42,383 nt of DNA from a bacterium. Its GTDB lineage: Bacteria > Margulisbacteria > Marinamargulisbacteria > JABGVJ01. The stretch lies in assembly GCA_018646105.1 (NCBI GenBank), contig JABGVJ010000063.1, positions 1 to 42,383 on the forward strand. Reading direction: 5' to 3'. The notes beneath the pieces are model-generated. The model did no database searches and was not told where the DNA came from. It was given only the letters and a program-made list of their open reading frames with translations. Position numbers and translations under genes: made by a program. Shown piece by piece: positions 31,359 through 38,201 of this stretch (position 1 is the first letter of the stretch; every line of letters starts with the position of its first letter).

Positions 31359-32717
31359 TTATTCAATATGAATCTTGGATAAAGCATTTTGCGTGGCGCC
31401 GATAATAGGATAAGCAATCGGAGAAGCGGTTAGTAAAGGATGCGTCCCTATTTGCATAGTAACTAAATCTGAAATTGTTAACTGATTTTGGATCGCCAGC
31501 CCTACAATATTGATCATTTCACCGATAGGTACGCCCCCACTTATTTGTCCGCCTAAGATGGTGCCTGAATGTTTAGAAAAAATTAGCTTAACTTTTGTTT
31601 TAAACATATTAGGCAATGCTCCAGGATGTTTATCAGTCGCAATTGCTTCGCCAATCACAATATCAAAGTGATTTTTTAGGGCTGCTTTTTCAATAAGTCC
31701 TGCCGCGGCTAGAGATAATTCATTAATACTGGTAGAAAAAATACCAATAGTGCCTTTATTCTGACGAATTATCTGTAAATTATACACGTTTAACCCGGCA
31801 ATACGGGCTTCAGACGTAGCGGTGGAAGCCAGCATAGTGGTAATTCTTTCTTTCGTAAAAAAATCTGTCTTTTGCGCGCAATCACCAATTGCAAAAATAT
31901 CATCATCACTGGTTTTCATATATTCGTTAACAACCACAGCCCCTTTTTTATTAATTTCCAAACCCGCTTCTTGTGCTAATTTAGTATTGGGGACAGCACC
32001 TATTGCTAAAATAATTGCGTCTGCGGAAATTTCCTCTTTGTTAGAAAGCAAAACTTTTTCAACTTTACTTTCTCCTATAATTTTGATGACTTTGGTATTG
32101 GTCTTGATTTCAATATTTTTTTGCCTTAATTTTTCTTCCATTTCGATACAAAATTCTTCATCAAAAGCCATTTCCAAGCAATGCGGCAAAGCCTCAACAA
32201 TAGTTACTTTTTTACCCATTTTATTGATTTCATCCGCCATTTCAATACCAATAAAACCGCCACCAATAATAACCACTCTTTCTGTTTTTAATAACTTTTC
32301 TTTGAGCATTTTTAAATAGGCCACGTCTTTTCGAATTTCATATACGCCAGGCAAATTCACACCTTCAATAGGTACCTGGATTGGTAATGAGCCTGTCGCT
32401 ATAATTAATTTTTCGTAACTAAAAAACACTCCTGTTTTTGTATGTACAGTCTTTTTGGTTTGGTTTATGAGTATAACTTCGTCAATAATCAATTCAATAT
32501 CATTAGCTAATAAGACTTTGTCAGGAATCAGATTTTGTTCAACTGATTCTAAAGAACCAAAAATATAAGGAATACCGCAAGGGATAAGGGCTTTTTCGAA
32601 ATTTCTGATCACAGTTACTTTTTTATCTTTATGTCTCTTTTTTGCTGTGATAGCAGCTACGATGGCAGAGGGGCCTCCTCCAATTATTAATACATTTGTT
32701 TTTTTATGCATCTTCAA
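31359..32717 (-). CDS. FAD-dependent pyridine nucleotide-disulfide oxidoreductase (NADH oxidase / CoA-disulfide reductase type)
   Basis: The 452 residues have an N-terminal FAD-binding GGGPSAIVAAITAKK and a single redox Cys47 in LIPCGIPYIFG, the position used by NADH oxidases, peroxidases and CoA-disulfide reductases. The NAD-binding loop is VVIIGGGFIGIEMADEI, FAD contacts lie in DDIFAIGDCAQ, and the dimerisation domain is C-terminal. Water-forming oxidase, CoA-disulfide and persulfide reductase cannot be told apart from sequence. Between two MinD-ferredoxin genes (14-bp overlap upstream, 14-bp gap downstream), it may supply electrons or persulfide chemistry to them. Confidence 0.88.
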   Translation of the reverse strand: MKMHKKTNVLIIGGGPSAIVAAITAKKRHKDKKVTVIRNFEKALIPCGIPYIFGSLESVEQNLIPDKVLLANDIELIIDEVILINQTKKTVHTKTGVFFSYEKLIIATGSLPIQVPIEGVNLPGVYEIRKDVAYLKMLKEKLLKTERVVIIGGGFIGIEMADEINKMGKKVTIVEALPHCLEMAFDEEFCIEMEEKLRQKNIEIKTNTKVIKIIGESKVEKVLLSNKEEISADAIILAIGAVPNTKLAQEAGLEINKKGAVVVNEYMKTSDDDIFAIGDCAQKTDFFTKERITTMLASTATSEARIAGLNVYNLQIIRQNKGTIGIFSTSINELSLAAAGLIEKAALKNHFDIVIGEAIATDKHPGALPNMFKTKVKLIFSKHSGTILGGQISGGVPIGEMINIVGLAIQNQLTISDLVTMQIGTHPLLTASPIAYPIIGATQNALSKIHIE

Positions 32718-33543
32718 TCTTCTCCTTTATTTTTTGATATAAATCTTTAAACTTAGCTTTATATTCCGGGTATTCGTTGATAATAGGGAGCCCTCTAGAA
32801 TAAGCTTTAGCTATTTTTTTGGAAAAAGGTATTTGCATTAAAATAGAAATATCTTCTGTATTACAATAATCTTGAACAGATTCATCGCCTAAATCAGAAC
32901 GATTAATAACTACTCCAAAGGGGATTTCCATTTTTCTTAAAACTTGGACAGCAAGCTTTAAATCGTTTAAGCCAAATGGCGTAGGCTCTGTGACCAGTAC
33001 GCAAAAATCACTACCTGTTATGGCAGTAATAACCGGACAAGATGTCCCTGGCGGAGCATCAATAATATTGATTTTATCTGGCTGAATATTTTTCTTTACG
33101 GCTTTAATTAAGGGCGGAGCCATAGCCTGGCCAATGTCTAATTTTCCTTGCATAAAGCCTAAATTGTTTTTGGCTCCGCTTTCTACTACGCCAATTCTTT
33201 TATGGACTTCTTTAATAGCATTTTGAGGACAAAAATAAGTGCAAGAACCACATCCATGACAAAGGTCAGAAAATACCATTATTTTATCTTTTACTTTTGC
33301 TATGGCATTAAAAGCACAAACGTCTACACATTTACCACATAAATTACATTTTACCTGATCTATTTCTGGAATAGGGATACTGACTATTTCACTTGTTTCT
33401 ATTTCTGGCTGTATAAATATGGCGGCATTAGGTTCTTCAACATCACAATCCAATAATTGTACATTTGCTAAACTTAAGGCTAAATTCGTAGCTATGGTTG
33501 TTTTTCCAGTACCACCTTTACCACTAGCTACTGAGATTATCAT
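32704..33543 (-). CDS. MinD/Mrp-superfamily ATPase with inserted ferredoxin domain (first of pair)
   Basis: The product (279 residues from the chosen start) opens with MIISVASGKGGTGKTTIATNLA, whose deviant Walker A is intact. The cluster motifs CNLCGKCVDVCAF and CHGCGSCTYFCP follow, then INIIDAPPGTSCPV and CVLVTEPTPFGLNDL. A longer frame extends 14 codons upstream but runs into the NifX-like gene. The ATG at 33543 places the P-loop strand at the N-terminus as in all relatives and leaves a 20-bp overlap. Its paralogue lies two genes downstream, and the pair may act as a heterodimer. Confidence 0.9.
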   Translation of the reverse strand: MIISVASGKGGTGKTTIATNLALSLANVQLLDCDVEEPNAAIFIQPEIETSEIVSIPIPEIDQVKCNLCGKCVDVCAFNAIAKVKDKIMVFSDLCHGCGSCTYFCPQNAIKEVHKRIGVVESGAKNNLGFMQGKLDIGQAMAPPLIKAVKKNIQPDKINIIDAPPGTSCPVITAITGSDFCVLVTEPTPFGLNDLKLAVQVLRKMEIPFGVVINRSDLGDESVQDYCNTEDISILMQIPFSKKIAKAYSRGLPIINEYPEYKAKFKDLYQKIKEKIEDA

Positions 33544-34261
33544 ATTGACGAATCGCTTCTTGGACAGTCCCGGATACATTATCAATAATCGTTACATCGG
33601 CTTCTTTTAAAACCTTTAAAGCATTTGGCCCTACATGGCCGGTTAAAACAGCTGTAACTTTTTTTTCTACGACCAGCTGTCCTGACTGAATACCAGCGCC
33701 TCCCATTAAATCTTTATTAGGGTTTGCCATAGCTTCATATTCTAACGTTACAGGATCAACAAAAATAAAATAAGCACATCGCCCAAACCGGGGGTCAATA
33801 GTAGCTTCCAAATTATCGCCTTGTGCTGTAACACATACTTGTCCGTTAACTTTGGCGTGATGGCATTCTTCTTTTTCTTCTGCTTCTGTATTTGTACATT
33901 CTGTTTTATCCAAACCATAGCCTTTGCCAGCGCCAGGATTACATAGACTTTCTCCACCTTCTAAACGATTTTCTAAAAGCTTTTTGATAGCATCTTCTAT
34001 TTTTCCACTAACCCCAACGATTACTTTAATATTTTGTTGGGCAAATAAATCTAAAGCTCTTTGTCCCATTCCTCCAGCAATGATCGCTTCCACATTTAAT
34101 TTAGCTAAAAATTCCGGTAAAAAACCTGGATTATGCCCTGGATTTGCGATACTTTTTTGTTCGATTATTTGATTATTCTCTAGGGTCACAATCGTAAATT
34201 CCGGACAACGTCCAAAATGCTCTGACACAGAACCATTATCTGTTGAAATTGCTATTTTCAA
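33524..34261 (-). CDS. Tandem NifX/NifB-type (dinitrogenase FeMo-cofactor domain) protein
   Basis: Two copies of the small MTH1175-like domain are joined by a Cys/His/Glu-rich linker. The first starts MKIAISTDNGSVSEHFGRCPEF and has AIIAGGMGQRALDLF. The second has IDPRFGRCAYFIFVD and AVLTGHVGPNALKVL. The linker (CNPGAGKGYGLDKTECT, EEKEECHHAK) looks able to bind metal. Family members carry or sense Fe or Mo-type cofactors, but many are encoded outside nif clusters, as here, and no nitrogenase genes are seen. At 245 residues it is twice the size of single-domain members. It lies 1 bp after the DUF5320 gene. Confidence 0.87.
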   Translation of the reverse strand: MKIAISTDNGSVSEHFGRCPEFTIVTLENNQIIEQKSIANPGHNPGFLPEFLAKLNVEAIIAGGMGQRALDLFAQQNIKVIVGVSGKIEDAIKKLLENRLEGGESLCNPGAGKGYGLDKTECTNTEAEEKEECHHAKVNGQVCVTAQGDNLEATIDPRFGRCAYFIFVDPVTLEYEAMANPNKDLMGGAGIQSGQLVVEKKVTAVLTGHVGPNALKVLKEADVTIIDNVSGTVQEAIRQYDNLSS

Positions 34262-34262
34262 T

Positions 34263-34466
34263 TTACTCTCCTCTTCTCTGCCAAAATTTTAATCCAAAAC
34301 CTCGACCTCGACCTTGACCTTGACCGCCACGACCTCGACCAAAACCTCTGCCTAAAAACCCCAAAAAACCTTTTTTTTGAGACCCTTCGCTACTTACACA
34401 GTTTCCTAAACCTCGTCCTGTTAGTGGCCCGTCTCCTCTTGGTCCTGTTTTATCTCCTGCTGGCAT
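34263..34466 (-). CDS. DUF5320-like Gly/Arg-rich small protein
   Basis: The 67 residues open with MPAGDKTGPRGDGPLTGRGLGNC, the recognisable DUF5320 start (GDGTGP...GPMTGRGxGxC), followed by a low-complexity Gly/Arg tract ending FWQRRGE. Function unknown; homologues sit beside NifX-like and DUF134 genes in anaerobes. AAAAGGAGGC gives a strong start. It is the first gene after the promoter with operator site c and so heads the redox/metal operon. Confidence 0.82.
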   Translation of the reverse strand: MPAGDKTGPRGDGPLTGRGLGNCVSSEGSQKKGFLGFLGRGFGRGRGGQGQGRGRGFGLKFWQRRGE

Positions 34467-34486
34467 AATAAACGCCTCCTTTTATA

Positions 34487-34530
34487 TGAGTATATACACA
34501 TATAGTATGCTTCTAAAATTTAGGAGTCAA
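34487..34530 (-). promoter_or_regulatory. Promoter and operator (site c) of the DUF5320-NifX-MinD operon
   Basis: On the minus strand TTGACT (34525-34530), a 17-bp spacer and TACTAT (34502-34507) form a near-consensus promoter. After one base comes TGTGTATATACTCA (34487-34500), which overlaps the expected transcription start and so suits a repressor. With flanks the site is a longer near-palindrome, TATATG...CATATA. It is the best preserved of the three matching promoter-operator units. Confidence 0.75.
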
Positions 34531-34537
34531 GGGGAAT

Positions 34538-34834
34538 TTAATTTGGAGAAATATAATCAGTATCTACAATTTGAAGAGCCTTGCTTTCGTATAAAGCATC
34601 AGCAATTTTTTTATGTCCTGAATAAAGCAATCTTTGTAAGGTACCTGTAGATATTTTCATTCTTTTGGCTGCCTCGGCTTGATTTAACCCTTCATAATCA
34701 CATAAATGAATAGCTTCTAGTTCATCACGTTCAAGGCGCAAGATTTCTAGCCCGCGCAAGGGGATACCTTGAGGCTTAAAAAATCTCACTCCGTTAAAAG
34801 GCCGGCAACAACGATGTTTTTTTTCAAAAGGCAT
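34538..34834 (-). CDS. DUF134 family helix-turn-helix protein
   Basis: The 98 residues match DUF134 (UPF0251): an N-terminal HRCCRP Cys pair, FFKPQGIPLRGLEILRLERDELEAIHL, then a sigma-70-region-4-like helix-turn-helix (YEGLNQAEAAKRMKISTGTLQRLL). It is a presumed DNA-binding protein of unknown target. It begins 8 bp after the asd gene and ends just upstream of promoter c, next to the DUF5320 gene that usually accompanies it. It is therefore the nearest candidate regulator for the 14-bp operators, though nothing demonstrates binding. Confidence 0.87.
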   Translation of the reverse strand: MPFEKKHRCCRPFNGVRFFKPQGIPLRGLEILRLERDELEAIHLCDYEGLNQAEAAKRMKISTGTLQRLLYSGHKKIADALYESKALQIVDTDYISPN

Positions 34835-34842
34835 ATTTTATC

Positions 34843-35853
34843 CTAACTAATTTTATTAATAAATAGTTCCGCATTTAAAATAGCGCCGCCAGCAGCACCG
34901 CGAATGGTATTGTGCGAAAGAATCGTGAATTTATAATCCAGAATCGGACAAGGACGGAGGCGACCGATACTGACCGCCATACCTTTATCCAGATTACGGT
35001 GTAATTTGGGTTGCGGAAAATTATCTTCAGAAAAATAATGTATAGGTTTTAGAGGAGCAGTAGGTAAATTAAGCTCTTGAGGTTTACCTCTAAACTCTTG
35101 CCAGGCTTTAATTATATCTTCTTTACGCGCTTTATTTTTTAATTTCACAGCAACACATTCAGTATGCCCATCAATGACCGCTACCCTATTACAGGTTGCG
35201 CTAATTTTAAAATCTTTAGTGCCCAGAATTTTATAGGGTTCAGTTTCCATTTTTTCTTCTTCGTTTTTAATATAAGGCAATACATTATCAATAATGTCCA
35301 AGGAAGAAATACCTGGGTACCCAGCTCCAGACAAAGCTTGTAATGTAACCACATTAACTGACTCTAAACCAAAATTATCCAATAAAGGTTTTAAGGCCAT
35401 CACTAAACCAATGGTTGAACAATTGGGATTAGTAATAATGCAGCCTTTACCATACGCTTGTTTTTTGGTCAGACTCAACTGTTCCGGGTTGATTTCCGGT
35501 ACAATAAGCGGCACATCCGCATCAAAACGATGGTTACGCGAATTGGAGACTACGATATACCCGGCTTTGGCAAAAGCAGTTTCAATCTCACCGGCTACAC
35601 TAGCATCCAAACCAGAAAACACGATCTTACAATCTAGGTTAGGTTCGCATGTACTTACTTTCATATTTCTCACATGCTCTGGAATAGGTGTAGCCATGAA
35701 CCAATTTACAGCGTCTTGATAAGTTTTACCTGCGGAACGTGAGGAAGCGGCCAAGGCGGTAATCTCAAAGTCCGGATGATTTTGTAATAATTCAATAAAT
35801 TTTTGTCCTACGCTACCGGTAGCCCCTAGAATACCAACTGAAATTTTGGACAT
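34843..35853 (-). CDS. asd: Aspartate-semialdehyde dehydrogenase (archaeal/fungal-type)
   Basis: Reduces aspartyl phosphate to aspartate semialdehyde, the branch point to lysine, threonine and methionine. From the chosen start it has 336 residues: NADP-binding GILGATGSVGQKFIELL, the catalytic Cys145 in ITNPNCSTIG and the active-site His in IDGHTECVAV. SSLDIIDNVLPYIKNEEEKMETEP is characteristic of the archaeal and fungal branch rather than the common E. coli-type. The ATG at 35853 is preferred over 35859, because it overlaps the sppA stop as TAATG and sits 8 nt from AGGGGG. Its product is also the substrate for the DUF39 route encoded at 4.3-5.9 kb. Confidence 0.93.
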   Translation of the reverse strand: MSKISVGILGATGSVGQKFIELLQNHPDFEITALAASSRSAGKTYQDAVNWFMATPIPEHVRNMKVSTCEPNLDCKIVFSGLDASVAGEIETAFAKAGYIVVSNSRNHRFDADVPLIVPEINPEQLSLTKKQAYGKGCIITNPNCSTIGLVMALKPLLDNFGLESVNVVTLQALSGAGYPGISSLDIIDNVLPYIKNEEEKMETEPYKILGTKDFKISATCNRVAVIDGHTECVAVKLKNKARKEDIIKAWQEFRGKPQELNLPTAPLKPIHYFSEDNFPQPKLHRNLDKGMAVSIGRLRPCPILDYKFTILSHNTIRGAAGGAILNAELFINKIS

Positions 35854-38189
35854 TACCATAACCCCCTGAAAAATTTCAAAAAGTCTGGCTGGGAACGATA
35901 AATAACAATTTCCGGTTGACCTGTAATCCCTGCCTCTTTTTTAAGAAACCCTATGGTGTCATTTAAATTCCCTAATTTATCAATTAATTTCAGTTCTAAC
36001 GCTTCTTCACCTGTAAACATTTGCCCTTGGGCGATTTCTTCTATTTGCTGATCTGAAATTTGGCGATTTTCTTTAATTTTAGCTACAAAATGATTATATG
36101 TAACTTTCTGGTTTGCTAAAAGCATTTCAGATTCTTCTTTAGTTAATTTTTTGTTTGGAGAACCTATATCCATATATTTACCGGTTTTAACACTTTCATA
36201 TTTGAGGCCTAAAATTTTATTAAATCTTTCCATACTGGTATAAATAGAAATCACGCCAATACTACCTGTTAATGTCGCGGGATTAGCCACGATTTCATCT
36301 GAATTTAAAGCAATATAATAACCTCCAGAAGTAGCCATATTGCCCATAGAAGTATATACCAGCTTACCTTTTTGCTTTAATTTTTCTATAGCAGTATATA
36401 TACGGTCTGCGCCAAGTAAAGTACCGCCCGAGCTATTCACTCTTAAAACAACACCTCTAATGGTAGGATCCTTAGCCACAAGCTCAATAATGGCGTTTAT
36501 TTCATCAGCACCAGTAACTTTTTCACCAAAAAGAAAACCATCTTGGTTACGACCTAGTCCAATAGAACCATCGATCTCTATAATAGCAATTTTATTAAAA
36601 GCAAATAGATAGCTTGGTTGATAAGTATTTGCATAACTAGCTAAAGGCCTATACGCTTCTTTTTCCTGAACAATTTCTTTGGTTTTTTCAAAAAAGCCTA
36701 GTTCATCTACCAAACCTATATCCCGTGCTTCAGTAGCACTCAATAATCTGCCGTCAAAAACCTGGCTGATTTTATCCCAATCCAGGTCACGATCTTCTTT
36801 AATGTCTAACAAAACTTGATGATATAGGTTATTAACTAAAGAAACCATTTGCGTTTTATCACTTAAAGTTAAAGCTTTTTCCATAGGATATGAAGTAGCT
36901 TTATGCTTGCCTTGCACAATTACATTATGGCTAATGCCAAACTTATTAAAAAAATCTTCGGATTTCAGAATTTCTGTTTTAAGGCCTAAATGAGAAATAG
37001 TGCCTAATTCAGGCATAATAATTTTATCAGCAACACTGGCTAGATAATATTCAGGTAAAGATGCCCAGGATTCTATATAAGCAATGACGGTTTTACCGTT
37101 TTGCCGCGCTTTTTCAAGTTCGCTTCTAATTTCTTGTACTAAAGCAATGGTTGCTAAAGAAGAGTTTAGACTATTGATGCGGACAACATAACCTTTACTA
37201 GAAGGATCCCTGTTTACTTTATCCAAAATAGCTAAAAGGTCGTTACTACCAATTTTTTGACCATTAAAAAGAGTAACCTGGGATTTACCACTAATTAAAT
37301 TTTGGTCAATACTAAATTCAACGAACTCTTTTTTTTTTAAAAGAGCGTATCGCTGCCTGTTTTGTGTGACTAATCCTTTACCTAATTTGAAACCTAGCAT
37401 ATAGACAGCGCCTTCTGATCCGTACGCGGCCTGATACGCGTAATTAACATCTACAATAGGTAAAGCAATGGATAACCCACCGGTTAATCTAGGACCTTTA
37501 AAGCCACCTCTTACTGTAATACCCGGGGTTAACCGGTATTGCAAACCATGTCTGGTTTCCAAAATGCTCGCGGTATCGCCTTTTTTATAAACTAAATCAG
37601 TAGTTAAAATAAAATCTCTTTTTTGCGTAGCCATAGCAAAACCAAGTCGACCAGATGGCGTCAGGGAAGTGTTACTACCTAAAATATCCTGGAGGTTAAG
37701 CCCAAAATTAAGCCAAGGAGTAAAATGGACTAATAAACCAAAATCCGAACTCCAAGTAGATGTTGTGGTCTGATTAGTGGTTTCCTGAATAGATTTATAG
37801 GTTACCCCCCAATTAATACCGTTTTGACTTCTTCTGGCTAAACTAAAAGCCGTAACTTCTACTTTTTGCGCTTGGGCATTTTCTTTTTGCCAATACCCAA
37901 AATTAAAAGGACTGACATAAAAAGAATAGCCATTAAACGCGCTATAAACTTTTTGATTATAATCACAATTTAAATAGTTATACATCACACCTGGAATAAC
38001 TGTACCGGCCGGATTATAAAAAATAGAATCTGCGCCTGCGGCATAACCAGTGTATGCACTACCCATACCAAAAGCGGTAATGCCAAATCCATTTTTCAGC
38101 GTGTCATGTAATAGGTCTTCCCCAAAACAGGGTTGCCCTATCAGAACTAGAACTAAAAAGAAAACAATTTTTTTAAGACAAGATTTCAT
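35853..38189 (-). CDS. Outer-membrane-barrel/SppA (S49) peptidase fusion
   Basis: The 778-residue chain has a signal peptide (about residues 1-23). A region to about residue 280 resembles PorV/UPF0164-type outer-membrane barrels, opening GITAFGMGSAYTGYAAGADSIFYNPAGT. Two S49 peptidase domains like E. coli SppA follow. The first holds the likely catalytic Lys near residue 430 (GKHKATSYP). The second has the Ser near residue 620 (MGNMATSGGYYIAL), then NPATLTGSIGVI. Known SppA cleaves leftover signal peptides at the inner membrane, whereas a barrel would place this one at the outer membrane. The gene overlaps asd and starts 12 bp after the GH57 gene. Confidence 0.85.
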   Translation of the reverse strand: MKSCLKKIVFFLVLVLIGQPCFGEDLLHDTLKNGFGITAFGMGSAYTGYAAGADSIFYNPAGTVIPGVMYNYLNCDYNQKVYSAFNGYSFYVSPFNFGYWQKENAQAQKVEVTAFSLARRSQNGINWGVTYKSIQETTNQTTTSTWSSDFGLLVHFTPWLNFGLNLQDILGSNTSLTPSGRLGFAMATQKRDFILTTDLVYKKGDTASILETRHGLQYRLTPGITVRGGFKGPRLTGGLSIALPIVDVNYAYQAAYGSEGAVYMLGFKLGKGLVTQNRQRYALLKKKEFVEFSIDQNLISGKSQVTLFNGQKIGSNDLLAILDKVNRDPSSKGYVVRINSLNSSLATIALVQEIRSELEKARQNGKTVIAYIESWASLPEYYLASVADKIIMPELGTISHLGLKTEILKSEDFFNKFGISHNVIVQGKHKATSYPMEKALTLSDKTQMVSLVNNLYHQVLLDIKEDRDLDWDKISQVFDGRLLSATEARDIGLVDELGFFEKTKEIVQEKEAYRPLASYANTYQPSYLFAFNKIAIIEIDGSIGLGRNQDGFLFGEKVTGADEINAIIELVAKDPTIRGVVLRVNSSGGTLLGADRIYTAIEKLKQKGKLVYTSMGNMATSGGYYIALNSDEIVANPATLTGSIGVISIYTSMERFNKILGLKYESVKTGKYMDIGSPNKKLTKEESEMLLANQKVTYNHFVAKIKENRQISDQQIEEIAQGQMFTGEEALELKLIDKLGNLNDTIGFLKKEAGITGQPEIVIYRSQPDFLKFFRGLW

Positions 38190-38201
38190 TTTTCACTCCT
38201 T

